DNA of 64,000 nucleotides from Microbacterium allomyrinae (GTDB taxonomy: Bacteria > Actinomycetota > Actinomycetes > Actinomycetales > Microbacteriaceae): contig NZ_JAGTTN010000009.1 in NCBI RefSeq assembly GCF_020682705.1, positions 62,001 to 126,000 of the forward strand. Direction: 5' to 3'. Positions within the stretch are counted from its first letter, which is position 1. Each line of letters opens with the position of its first letter. Under the pieces are notes generated by a model. It was not told the DNA's origin, ran no database searches, and saw nothing but the letters and a program-made list of their open reading frames with translations. A program made the position numbers and the translations under genes. Of this stretch, positions 33,179-41,723 are shown in pieces.

Positions 33179-35029
33179 ATGTGTGGAATCGTCGGATACG
33201 TGGGCCCGCGCCAGAGCCAGGCCATCCTGATCTCAGGTCTCTCGCGGCTCGAGTACCGCGGCTACGACTCTGCCGGCGTCGCGATCATCGATGCGGAGGG
33301 CGACCTGGGCATGCGCAAGCGCGCCGGCAAGCTGCAGGTGCTGCGCGACGATCTCGACGCGAGGCCGCTCGCCGACGGCACGACCGGCATCGGCCACACA
33401 CGGTGGGCGACCCACGGGGGCCCGACCGATGGCAACGCCCACCCGCACCTCGCCGACGACGACAAGCTCGCCGTCATCCACAACGGCATCATCGAGAACT
33501 TCTCCGAGCTCAAGGCCGAGCTGCTGTCGGAGGGCTTCACCTTCCGGAGTGAAACCGACACCGAGGTCGCCGCGGTGCTGCTGGGACGCGAGTACCGGGC
33601 ATCCGGTGATCTCGTCACCGCATTCCGTGCCGTGGTCTCACGCCTCGAGGGCGCTTTCACCCTGCTCGCCCTGCACAAGGAGCAGCCGGGTCTCGTCGTC
33701 GGGGCACGCCGCAACTCGCCGCTCGTGATCGGCCTGGGCGAGGGGGAGAACTTCCTCGGATCCGATGTCGCCGCGTTCATCGAGCACACCCGCAACGCGC
33801 TCGCGATCGGCCAGGACCAGATCGTCGCGATCACCCCCGACGCCGTCGAGGTCACCGACTTCGACGGCAACCGCGTCGAGGTCGAGCCGTTCGAGGTCAC
33901 CTGGGATGCCTCGGCCGCCGACAAGGGCGGCTGGTCGTCGTTCATGGCCAAAGAGGTGTCGGAAGAGCCCGAAGCCGTCGCGAACACCCTGCGCGGACGC
34001 CTTCACGACGGCCAGGTCGTGATTCCCGAACTCGACGGCCTCGACGAGCTGTTCGCCGGCATCTCGAGGGTCATCATCATCGCGTGCGGCACCGCGGCCT
34101 ATGCCGGTCAGGTGGGCAAGTACGCCCTCGAGCAGTGGACGCGTGTGCCCGTCGACGTCGAGCTCGCGCACGAGTTCCGCTACCGCGACCCGGTGATCGG
34201 TGCCGACACCCTGATCGTGTCGATCAGTCAGTCCGGCGAGACCATGGACACCCTCATGGCCGTCAAGTACGCGCGCGAGCGCGGCGCACGGACGCTGTCG
34301 ATCTGCAACACGCAGGGCGCCACGATCCCGCGGGAGTCCGACGCGATCGTCTACACGCACGCCGGCCCCGAGGTCGCGGTGGCCTCGACCAAGGCGTTCG
34401 TCGCGCAGATCACCGCGCTCTATCTCATGGGCCTGCACATCGGCCGGATCCGTGGCACCGTCTCGGCGACGGACTCGGCCGCGCACGTGCGCGAGCTCGA
34501 GGCGATCCCCGGCAAGATCGCGCAGATCCTCGAGCGCGAGCAGCCGCGCATCGAGCAGTTCGCGCACTGGATGGCCGACACCCGCTCGGTGCTATTCCTC
34601 GGCCGGCACGTGGGTTATCCCATCGCGCTGGAGGGTGCCCTCAAGCTCAAAGAGCTCGCGTACATCCACGCCGAGGGCTTCGCCGCCGGCGAGCTCAAGC
34701 ACGGACCCATCGCGCTCATCGAGCCGGGGCAGCCGGTCTTCGTGATCGTGCCGTCGCCGCGCAAGTCGGCCGAGATGCACAAGAAGGTCATCTCGAGCAT
34801 CGAAGAGATCCGTGCGCGCGGGGCTCGCGTCATCGCGATCGCCGAAGAGGGCGATGCCGCGGTGCTGCCCAAGTCCGACGAGGTGCTGCGCATCCCGCTG
34901 GCAGGTCCGCTGTTCGAGCCGCTGCTCGCCGTCGTGCCGCTCCACATCTTCGCGATGGGCCTCGCCACGGCCAAGGGCCTCGACGTCGACCAGCCGCGCA
35001 ACCTCGCGAAGTCGGTCACGGTCGAATAG
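33179..35029 (+). CDS. glmS: glutamine--fructose-6-phosphate aminotransferase (isomerizing)
   Basis: This 616-residue enzyme makes glucosamine-6-phosphate from fructose-6-phosphate and glutamine, the committed step to UDP-GlcNAc. The N-terminal nucleophile is Cys2 (MCGIVGYVG) and the glutaminase domain includes GIGHTRWATHG. Two sugar isomerase domains follow, with ISQSGETMDTLMA and VASTKAFVAQI, and the C-terminal DQPRNLAKSVTVE is the hallmark end. The 79-base gap before it is too short for a glmS ribozyme, which is not expected in Actinobacteria. Confidence 0.98.
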   Translation: MCGIVGYVGPRQSQAILISGLSRLEYRGYDSAGVAIIDAEGDLGMRKRAGKLQVLRDDLDARPLADGTTGIGHTRWATHGGPTDGNAHPHLADDDKLAVIHNGIIENFSELKAELLSEGFTFRSETDTEVAAVLLGREYRASGDLVTAFRAVVSRLEGAFTLLALHKEQPGLVVGARRNSPLVIGLGEGENFLGSDVAAFIEHTRNALAIGQDQIVAITPDAVEVTDFDGNRVEVEPFEVTWDASAADKGGWSSFMAKEVSEEPEAVANTLRGRLHDGQVVIPELDGLDELFAGISRVIIIACGTAAYAGQVGKYALEQWTRVPVDVELAHEFRYRDPVIGADTLIVSISQSGETMDTLMAVKYARERGARTLSICNTQGATIPRESDAIVYTHAGPEVAVASTKAFVAQITALYLMGLHIGRIRGTVSATDSAAHVRELEAIPGKIAQILEREQPRIEQFAHWMADTRSVLFLGRHVGYPIALEGALKLKELAYIHAEGFAAGELKHGPIALIEPGQPVFVIVPSPRKSAEMHKKVISSIEEIRARGARVIAIAEEGDAAVLPKSDEVLRIPLAGPLFEPLLAVVPLHIFAMGLATAKGLDVDQPRNLAKSVTVE

Positions 35030-35203
35030 CGGCTGCGTCCGTCCCCGGTCCGAGGCGGCGCGAAGTGAGCGGGCTCGATCGTGACATTCGGCACCCGGTA
35101 CGCCCGTACACGGCTATCGGCCGTGCCGCATTCACCGCGGCCGGGCGGATGCGGCGCGCGATAGGGTGGCGGATGCTGCAGCCGCGGTATCCAGGAGGAC
35201 CAC

Positions 35204-35677
35204 ATGATCGTCGGAATCGGCGTCGACCTCGTCGACATCCCCCGGTTCGAGCGGACGATCGAGCGCACCCCGCGGCTCGTCGAACGGCTCTTCTCCGACG
35301 CCGAACGGCGACTCAAGCCCCACTCGCTGGCCGCGCGGTATGCCGCGAAGGAGGCGCTGATCAAGGCGCTCGGCGGTTCGGACGGGGTGCACTGGACCGA
35401 GATCGAGGTCACGTCCGAGGCATCCGGTCGTCCGCTGTTCTCGCTGACCGGCTCGACGGCCGCCGTCGTAGCCGGCCGCGGGATCACCGCGCTGCATCTG
35501 TCGATGTCGCACGACGCAGGCCTTGCGACCGCGTACGTCGTGGCGGAGTCCGGGGGTCCGACGCCGAACCAGGGGATTCGCGTCGAGACCGGGGGCGACG
35601 TCATCGGTCTCGACGCGAATCCCTTGTCTCGAGGCCCGGCAGGTGCGCCTGCCCCGACCCAGGAGGAGACCGCGTGA
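35204..35677 (+). CDS. acpS: holo-[acyl-carrier-protein] synthase
   Basis: This 157-residue enzyme transfers 4'-phosphopantetheine from CoA to a carrier-protein serine. The family motifs are GIGVDLVDIPRFE (residues 4-16) and the metal-binding LAARYAAKEALIKALG, with LHLSMSHDAGLATAYV before the end. About 35 residues at the C terminus are unconserved and Pro-rich. AGGAGG precedes the ATG. Its stop overlaps the alr start (GTGA at 35674-35677). It would activate both the fatty acid carrier and probably the one encoded at 24713. Confidence 0.95.
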   Translation: MIVGIGVDLVDIPRFERTIERTPRLVERLFSDAERRLKPHSLAARYAAKEALIKALGGSDGVHWTEIEVTSEASGRPLFSLTGSTAAVVAGRGITALHLSMSHDAGLATAYVVAESGGPTPNQGIRVETGGDVIGLDANPLSRGPAGAPAPTQEETA

Positions 35678-36798
35678 GCCGTCTGCCGAGCGGGGTGCTC
35701 CGCGAAGCCACGATCGACGTCGGGGCGATCGAAGACAACGTGCGGCACTTGCGACGCCTCACCGGATCCGAGGTCATCGCGGTCGTGAAGGCCGACGGCT
35801 ACGGGCACGGGGCCGTGCGCTCGGCCGTCGCGGCGCTCGCCGGAGGCGCCAGCCGCATCGGCGTCTCCGACATCGCCGAGGCGCTGGCGTTGCGTCGCGC
35901 GGGCATCGACGCCCCGATCGTGGCCTGGTTGCACGCGCCGGGCGCCGACTTCGCGGCGGCGGCGGCTCACGGGATCGAGCTGGGCATCTCGAGCATCGAC
36001 CAGTTGCAGCAGGCGGCGGCCGCGGCATCCGCAGATCGCCCCGTGGCGGTGCACCTCAAACTCGAGACGGGTCTGTCGCGCAACGGCATCGCTCCCGAGG
36101 ACTTCCGGCTCGTGTTCGCCGAGGCAGCACGCCTCGAGCGCATCGGGCGCCTGCGCGTCGTCGCGCTGTTCAGCCATCTGTCCAACACCTCGGTCGAGGA
36201 CGACCGGGCCGCGCTCGCCGCGTTCGAAGACGGCGTCGCTGTCGCCGGGTCGCTCGGCCTCGCGCCACCGCTGCGCCACCTCGCCGCCACCCACGCCGCC
36301 ATCGACCTCCCCGAGGCACGGCTGGGGTGCGTGCGCATCGGGATCGGCATCTACGGACTGTCGCCGTTCGCCGACCGCAGCTCCGCCGATCTCGGCCTGC
36401 GCCCCGCCATGACGCTCCACGGGGCTGTCGCGGCCGTCCGCCGCGTGCCCGCGGGCAAAGGCGTCTCGTACGGCTACGCCTATCGTGCCGATCGCGACAC
36501 CACGCTCGCCCTCGTGCCGCTCGGCTATGCCGACGGCGTGCCGCGGCAGGCGTCGGGTGCGGGTCCCGTGCTCATCGGCGGACGCCGTCACACCGTCGCC
36601 GGACGCATCGCGATGGACCAGTTCGTCGTCGACGTCGGCGACACCCCGGTCGCGGTCGGCGACGAGGTCGTGCTCTTCGGCGATCCCACGCTGGGTGCAC
36701 CCGCAGCGTCGGACTGGGCGGATGCCGCAGGAACGATCGACTACGAGATCGTCACGCGGATCGGGCCTCGGGTCCCGCGCCGGCAGGTGTCGGAATGA
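35674..36798 (+). CDS. alr: alanine racemase
   Basis: This 374-residue PLP enzyme makes D-alanine for peptidoglycan. The cofactor Lys39 is in VVKADGYGHGA, the catalytic Tyr266 is in GVSYGYAYRA, and RIGIGIYGLSPF and PLGYADGVPR are diagnostic. The GTG start overlaps the acpS stop and follows AGGAGG; the frame is open far upstream but only antisense to glmS and acpS. The stop overlaps the tsaE ATG (ATGA). acpS-alr-tsaE-tsaB-rimI-tsaD is one long chain of mostly four-base overlaps. Confidence 0.97.
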   Translation: MSRLPSGVLREATIDVGAIEDNVRHLRRLTGSEVIAVVKADGYGHGAVRSAVAALAGGASRIGVSDIAEALALRRAGIDAPIVAWLHAPGADFAAAAAHGIELGISSIDQLQQAAAAASADRPVAVHLKLETGLSRNGIAPEDFRLVFAEAARLERIGRLRVVALFSHLSNTSVEDDRAALAAFEDGVAVAGSLGLAPPLRHLAATHAAIDLPEARLGCVRIGIGIYGLSPFADRSSADLGLRPAMTLHGAVAAVRRVPAGKGVSYGYAYRADRDTTLALVPLGYADGVPRQASGAGPVLIGGRRHTVAGRIAMDQFVVDVGDTPVAVGDEVVLFGDPTLGAPAASDWADAAGTIDYEIVTRIGPRVPRRQVSE

Positions 36799-37295
36799 GG
36801 GGCCTCGACCCGCTGCTCGGCCGGCGCGAGATCACCTCGCCGAGCGACATGGAAGACCTGGGCAGGCAGATCGGCGGGATGCTGCGCCCCGGCGATCTCG
36901 TCGTGCTCACCGGCCCCCTCGGCGCCGGCAAGACCACCCTCACCCGCGGAATCGCCGCCGGACTCGGCGTGCGGGGCCCGGTGCAGAGTCCCACCTTCGT
37001 GCTCGCCCGGACGCATCCCTCACTCGTCGGGGGTGCCCCGCTCGTGCACGTCGACGCGTACCGTCTGGGCTCGGCGGCCGAACTGGACGACCTCGACATC
37101 GACTTCGACGGCTCGGTCGTCGTCGTCGAATGGGGCCGCGGCATGGTCGACGGCGTACGCGACACCTGGTGGGAGATCGAGCTCGAACGCGAGTGGCATG
37201 GCCGAGGCATCGACACCGCCTGCGGCATCACGGCGCATGAGATCGAGTGGGATGCCGACACCCCGCGCCGCGTGAGCATCACGCGGCGGCCGTAG
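36795..37295 (+). CDS. tsaE: tRNA N6-adenosine threonylcarbamoyltransferase complex ATPase
   Basis: This 166-residue P-loop ATPase is part of the complex with TsaB and TsaD that makes t6A at position 37 of ANN-decoding tRNAs. The Walker A GPLGAGKTTL lies at residues 40-49, followed by GVRGPVQSPTFVLAR and the HVDAYRLGS segment. VVVEWGRGMVDG near the end is typical. The ATG lies in an ATGA overlap with alr. About 95 bases separate it from tsaB, the only loose joint in this operon. Confidence 0.96.
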   Translation: MRGLDPLLGRREITSPSDMEDLGRQIGGMLRPGDLVVLTGPLGAGKTTLTRGIAAGLGVRGPVQSPTFVLARTHPSLVGGAPLVHVDAYRLGSAAELDDLDIDFDGSVVVVEWGRGMVDGVRDTWWEIELEREWHGRGIDTACGITAHEIEWDADTPRRVSITRRP

Positions 37296-37389
37296 CGGCG
37301 GCATCCGCTCGTCTCGTCACGTCCCGGAGGACGCCCGCTCGCGGGGGCACCTGCGAGGCGACCGCGATCACCCCGTTACGCTGGAAGGC

Positions 37390-38049
37390 GTGATCCTGGG
37401 CATCGACACCTCCCTCGGCTCCGCGGTGGCGGTGGTCGAGCCCGACGGCGTCATCCGGTCGCAGGTCGAGAGCGTCGACCCCCGCGGACACGCAGAGGTG
37501 ATCGGCACCCTCATCGTGCGGGCGCTTGCCGAGGCGTCGATCACCCCCGCCGACGTCTCGCATGTGGTCGCGGGCATGGGGCCGGGGCCGTTCACGGGGC
37601 TGCGCGTGGGCATCGCCGCAGCGCGCACGTTCGCCCTCGGTCGCGGCATCCCGGTCGTACCGGTGGCCAGTCACGACGCTGTCGCTCTCGAGATGCTGCT
37701 GCACAGCGCGCTCACCGGCGGGTACGAAGATGTCGCCGATGAGCGCTTCGCCGTCGTGACCGATGCGCGTCGGCGCGAGTTCGCCTACACCGTCTATCGC
37801 GGGCTCGACGACGACGGGCTTCCGATCCGCCTCGCCGAGCCGGCACTCATTCCCCGCGACGACCTCGACGCCGTCCTCACCCGGGATGGCATCGCCCGCC
37901 GCGATGCCGAGCGCATCCCCGCCGCCCTCCTCGCGGTCTGCGGTGCGCGTGCTATCACCGCCGGACGCACCATCGCCTCCGCCGACGCGCTGTATCTGCG
38001 TTCGCCCGACGTGACACCGCCCTCCACCCCGAAGCGGGTGGGCACATGA
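37390..38049 (+). CDS. tsaB: tRNA threonylcarbamoyladenosine biosynthesis protein TsaB
   Basis: This 219-residue protein is an inactive paralogue of TsaD that scaffolds the t6A complex. It has the ASKHA opening VILGIDTSLGSAVAVVE and the segment VAGMGPGPFTGLRVGIAAART. Its length matches the family. The start is a GTG. The stop overlaps the rimI ATG (ATGA at 38046-38049). Confidence 0.95.
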   Translation: MILGIDTSLGSAVAVVEPDGVIRSQVESVDPRGHAEVIGTLIVRALAEASITPADVSHVVAGMGPGPFTGLRVGIAAARTFALGRGIPVVPVASHDAVALEMLLHSALTGGYEDVADERFAVVTDARRREFAYTVYRGLDDDGLPIRLAEPALIPRDDLDAVLTRDGIARRDAERIPAALLAVCGARAITAGRTIASADALYLRSPDVTPPSTPKRVGT

Positions 38050-38624
38050 CCCGCCGCCCGGCCACTCCCGACGACCTCGACGCGATCATGCGCCTCGAGC
38101 GCGCGTCGTTCCCCACCGACGCATGGTCCGACGCCATGATGCGCGAAGAGCTCTCATCGCCGCACGGCTGGTACGTCGTCGACATCGAAGCCGGCCGCCT
38201 CATCGGGTACGGCGGCCTGCGGGCGGTGAAGAGTGCGACGGATGCCGACATTCAGACGATCGCGATCGCCGAAGCCGCGCGGGGCAGGGGTCGCGGACGC
38301 GGCCTGCTCCAGGCGCTGCTCGCCGAGGCCGAACGTCGCGGCGCACGCGACGTGTTCCTCGAGGTCCGCGCAGACAACCCCGTCGCGCAGGCGCTGTACG
38401 CGTCGGAGGGCTTCCTCGAGATCGGACGCAAAGCCCGGTACTACCAGCCCGACGACGTGGACGCGGTGGTCATGAAGCTCGACGTACGCGGGTGGGCCGG
38501 GCACCGGCATCCGTCCGTCGCCGACGCAACTCCTCAGAATCCGGCGTTCGCCGGTGCCGGGGCGGATGCGGGGGCGGAGATCAGCTCGGATCCGAGGAGT
38601 TCCGACGGCGGAGTGTGCACATGA
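38046..38624 (+). CDS. rimI: ribosomal protein S18 alanine N-acetyltransferase-like GNAT protein
   Basis: This 192-residue GNAT acetyltransferase has the acetyl-CoA motif IAEAARGRGRGRGLLQALL and VFLEVRADNPVAQALYASEGF, the RimI-like signature. The N terminus TRRPATPDDLDAIMRLERASFPTDAW is typical of the group. About 40 residues beyond the domain form an unconserved Ala/Gly-rich tail that overlaps the start of tsaD by four bases. Position between tsaB and tsaD is conserved in bacteria. The substrate is inferred as S18 by orthology. Confidence 0.92.
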   Translation: MTRRPATPDDLDAIMRLERASFPTDAWSDAMMREELSSPHGWYVVDIEAGRLIGYGGLRAVKSATDADIQTIAIAEAARGRGRGRGLLQALLAEAERRGARDVFLEVRADNPVAQALYASEGFLEIGRKARYYQPDDVDAVVMKLDVRGWAGHRHPSVADATPQNPAFAGAGADAGAEISSDPRSSDGGVCT

Positions 38625-39709
38625 ACCGTTCCGAACCCCTCGTCCTCGGCATCGAGACGAGCTGCGACGAGACCGGCATCGGAATCGTCCGCGGCCGCAC
38701 GCTGCTGTCGAACACCATCGCCAGTTCGATGGACGAGCATGCGCGCTACGGCGGCGTCGTACCCGAGGTCGCGGCCCGCGCGCACCTCGAAGCGCTCGAG
38801 CCCGCGATCCACGCCGCGCTCGCCGAGTCGGGTGTCGCGCTGAGCGACATCGACGCCGTCGCGGTCACCTCGGGTCCGGGCCTCGCGGGCGCCCTGATGG
38901 TCGGCGTCGGCGCGGCGAAAGCGCTCGCGGTCTCGCTCGGCAAGCCCCTGTACGCGGTCAACCACCTCGTCGGCCACATCGCCGCCGACATCCTGGACTC
39001 GAACGCCCCGCCGCTCGAGTACCCGACCGTGGCGCTCCTGGTCAGCGGCGGCCACACGTCGCTGCTGCTCGTGCGCGACCTCACGAGCGACGTCGAACTG
39101 CTCGGCGAGACCATGGACGACGCCGCCGGTGAAGCCTTCGACAAGGTCGCCCGCCTGCTGGGCCTGCCGTACCCCGGGGGTCCGCAGATCGACCGGGTGG
39201 CGGCGTCCGGAGACCCGGATGCCATCGCGTTCCCCCGCGGGCTCTCGCGCGCGAGCGACATGGCGGGGCACCGCTACGACTTCTCGTTCTCAGGGTTGAA
39301 GACCGCCGTCGCACGATGGGTCGAGCAGCGCGCGGCACGACAGGAGCAGGAGCCGGACGTCGATTGGTCGCTGCCGGTCGCAGATGTCGCGGCGAGCTTC
39401 CGTGAGGCGGTGGTCGACGTGCTCGTCACGAAGGCGCTCGCCGCCTGCCGCGACTACGACGTGCCCCGGCTGCTGCTCGGCGGCGGCGTGATCGCGAACC
39501 GGCGCTTGCGCGACGTCGCGCTCGAGCGCGGCGCGGCCGCAGGCGTCACGGTGCGCATCCCGCCGCTGTCGCTGTGCACCGACAACGGCGCCATGATCGC
39601 CGCGCTCGCGTCGGAACTGATCATGTCGGGCCGCCCCGCGTCGACCCTCGAATTCGGCGCCGATTCGACCCTGCCGGTCACCGAGATCCAGGTCGCGGAG
39701 TCCGCATGA
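38621..39709 (+). CDS. tsaD: tRNA N6-adenosine threonylcarbamoyltransferase catalytic subunit
   Basis: This 362-residue ASKHA-fold metalloenzyme transfers the threonylcarbamoyl group to tRNA A37. Motifs are LGIETSCDETGIGIV, YGGVVPEVAARAH, the metal ligands His115 and His119 in NHLVGHIAADI, and LVSGGHTSLLLV. The C-terminal LLLGGGVIANRRLR and CTDNGAMIA complete the family pattern. The ATG lies in the overlap with rimI and is the family N terminus (MNRSEPLVLGIE). The stop overlaps the next gene. Confidence 0.97.
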   Translation: MNRSEPLVLGIETSCDETGIGIVRGRTLLSNTIASSMDEHARYGGVVPEVAARAHLEALEPAIHAALAESGVALSDIDAVAVTSGPGLAGALMVGVGAAKALAVSLGKPLYAVNHLVGHIAADILDSNAPPLEYPTVALLVSGGHTSLLLVRDLTSDVELLGETMDDAAGEAFDKVARLLGLPYPGGPQIDRVAASGDPDAIAFPRGLSRASDMAGHRYDFSFSGLKTAVARWVEQRAARQEQEPDVDWSLPVADVAASFREAVVDVLVTKALAACRDYDVPRLLLGGGVIANRRLRDVALERGAAAGVTVRIPPLSLCTDNGAMIAALASELIMSGRPASTLEFGADSTLPVTEIQVAESA

Positions 39710-40341
39710 GCGACGACGAGCGGATGCCGCGCCCCGCGGCGGACGGTGAGGGACGCCTGGCGCCCGTGGCCGATGTACCCGACCCCCGCGCAGATCCTGC
39801 CACGCCTCCCGTGCCTACGATGCCTCCCGTGCCCGTGGCGCCCACCACACCCTCGGCGCCCTCGCCCGCGCGGCCGGAGACGCAGGCGCCCGGCGCCGCG
39901 GCGGAGCCGCTCGTCGAGAAGCCCTCTCCGGATGTCGCCCTCGCGCAGGACGCGTCACCGCTGCCCGGCGCCCACCGCGGCGGCTTCCAGCGACTGCCGA
40001 CGGCCCCCGTCGCGGTGACGACGCAGTCCGCACCCGCCGAGCCCGGCACCGAGGAGTCCCTGCAATCGGAGCAATGGCTCGCCTCGCAGGCGCCGGCGAT
40101 GCACCGCGGCCTCGCCGGGTGGGCGCTCGCCTTCGCGGTCGTCGGGCTGCTCGTGTCGCTGTTCGTCGGCTGGGGATTCCCCATCGGCCTGGTGGCGGTG
40201 GTGTCGGCGATCTTCGCGCTGCGGCGGCCGCTCGAGAGTCGCGCGGTCGCGGTGTGGGCGATCGCCGTCGGCACCGTCTCGATCCTCTACAGCGCCGGAT
40301 GGCTCTACTTCGCCGCGACGCGGGCCGAGATGATCGGCTGA
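39706..40341 (+). CDS. DUF4190-like small membrane protein with Pro/Ala-rich N terminus
   Basis: This 211-residue protein overlaps the tsaD stop by four bases. Residues 1 to about 125 are disordered, Pro/Ala/Thr-rich and acidic. Two to three membrane helices follow (GWALAFAVVGLLVSLFVG, FPIGLVAVVSAIFAL, VWAIAVGTVSILYSAGWLYF). This resembles the DUF4190 group found in many Actinobacteria, for which no function is known. Coupling to tsaD is probably incidental to its role. Confidence 0.75.
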   Translation: MSDDERMPRPAADGEGRLAPVADVPDPRADPATPPVPTMPPVPVAPTTPSAPSPARPETQAPGAAAEPLVEKPSPDVALAQDASPLPGAHRGGFQRLPTAPVAVTTQSAPAEPGTEESLQSEQWLASQAPAMHRGLAGWALAFAVVGLLVSLFVGWGFPIGLVAVVSAIFALRRPLESRAVAVWAIAVGTVSILYSAGWLYFAATRAEMIG

Positions 40342-40366
40342 CGCCGACCTCGACAGCGAGCGGATG

Positions 40367-41554
40367 TCAGACGCGGTCGGCGAGGATCGCGGTGCGACGG
40401 TTTCCGATGCGCGTGAGAATCAACGTCGCGTCGCCGTCTCCGCTCAGCTTCAGGCGCGTGCGCAGCACGGCGGGATCGACATCCACTCCCCGCTTCTTGA
40501 TCTCGAGGCGGCCGATTCCCCGCTCGCGCAGCGCCTTCGCGAGAGCTTTCACATCGGCCGGCAGCACCTCACGCACGCGGAAGGTCGCGACGAAGGGCGA
40601 GGTGAGCGCGGCGTCCGAGGTGAGATACGCGATGTGCTCGTCGAGCATCCCGGCCTCGAGGGAGCGCGCGACGTCGCCGATGAGCCGGGCCCGGATGACC
40701 GCGCCGTCGGGCTCGTGCAGATAGGCGCCGAGCTCGCGCACCGGCTCGTCCGCGGCATCCGCTCCCGCCGTCAGCTCATGGGCGGTCTCGTCTCGCACGA
40801 CGAGCGCCGCCCGGCGCACGCCCTCGCGCGCGAGAGCACCCGACCACAGCACGAGTTCGAGTGTCGACCCGCCGGCGCTCACCCACTGCGCCTCGACCTC
40901 GGCGGGGATGAGATCTCGGTCGAGCGCCGGTCCGAGCTTGACGCCCACCGGCACGCGGCGCGCGAGATCGAAGACCCAGTCCAGCGACGGTGACCAATCC
41001 TCGGGGCGGGTGCGCTTCGTCTCGGAATGCCCCGCCGTGCGCCGGGCCGGATCGAGCCACACCGCGTCGAGGCCTCGGAGATCGGTCTGCTCGGCCGTCC
41101 CGTGCCGCACCTCGACGTCGTCGCCGAAGGGCGCGAGGTTGTACGCCGCGATCGCCGCTGTCACCTCGTCGGCATCGACGGCCGCCACGCGCAGCCCGAG
41201 CGCCGCAAGACCCAGGGCGTCGCCGCCGATGCCGCAGCCGAGGTCGCCCACTCGCGAGAATCCCGCGTCGCGGAAGCGAGCGGCGTGACGTGCGGCGATC
41301 GGCAGGCGCGTGGCCTGCTCGAGACCGGCGCGGGTGAACAGCATCCGCTCGGCCAGATCGCCGAACTTCGCTCGTCCGCGCGTGCGCAGCCGGGCCTGAC
41401 CGACGACCGCGGACACGAGGTCGGGGGAATGCCCCTCTTTGCGCAGTCGGGTCACCGCCTTCGCGACGTCGCCCGCGGACTCGACCGGAGGCATCCCGTC
41501 GAGCAGGCGCAGCCCTTCGGGGGTCAGCAATGCGGCGAATTCGGAGAGTTCCAC
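40367..41554 (-). CDS. SAM-dependent methyltransferase with C-terminal THUMP-like domain
   Basis: This 395-residue protein has a Rossmann methyltransferase domain with the SAM motif VGDLGCGIGGDALGLAALGLRVAAVDAD (in two pieces, about residues 105-132) and the segment AVWLDPARRT, an unusual D-P-A-R motif where amino-methyltransferases have NPPY. The C-terminal part resembles the THUMP-like RNA-binding domain of actinobacterial homologues. The substrate is likely RNA but has not been established to my knowledge. It is convergent with the gene at 39706, which ends 26 bases away. Confidence 0.8.
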   Translation of the reverse strand: MELSEFAALLTPEGLRLLDGMPPVESAGDVAKAVTRLRKEGHSPDLVSAVVGQARLRTRGRAKFGDLAERMLFTRAGLEQATRLPIAARHAARFRDAGFSRVGDLGCGIGGDALGLAALGLRVAAVDADEVTAAIAAYNLAPFGDDVEVRHGTAEQTDLRGLDAVWLDPARRTAGHSETKRTRPEDWSPSLDWVFDLARRVPVGVKLGPALDRDLIPAEVEAQWVSAGGSTLELVLWSGALAREGVRRAALVVRDETAHELTAGADAADEPVRELGAYLHEPDGAVIRARLIGDVARSLEAGMLDEHIAYLTSDAALTSPFVATFRVREVLPADVKALAKALRERGIGRLEIKKRGVDVDPAVLRTRLKLSGDGDATLILTRIGNRRTAILADRV

Positions 41555-41723
41555 CCGCCGAGCCTACGACCCGCATCCTGCCACCCGCCCCCGGGGCACC
41601 CCCTATCGAACCCCCGTACCCCCCGGGGGAGAGTGCGGGATTGCACCCGATGCCCGCGAAGGCGCACGTCACCAGACTCTGAACTACGAGCCGACTGGCA
41701 CCTGTTCAAGAAAGAAGATCATC

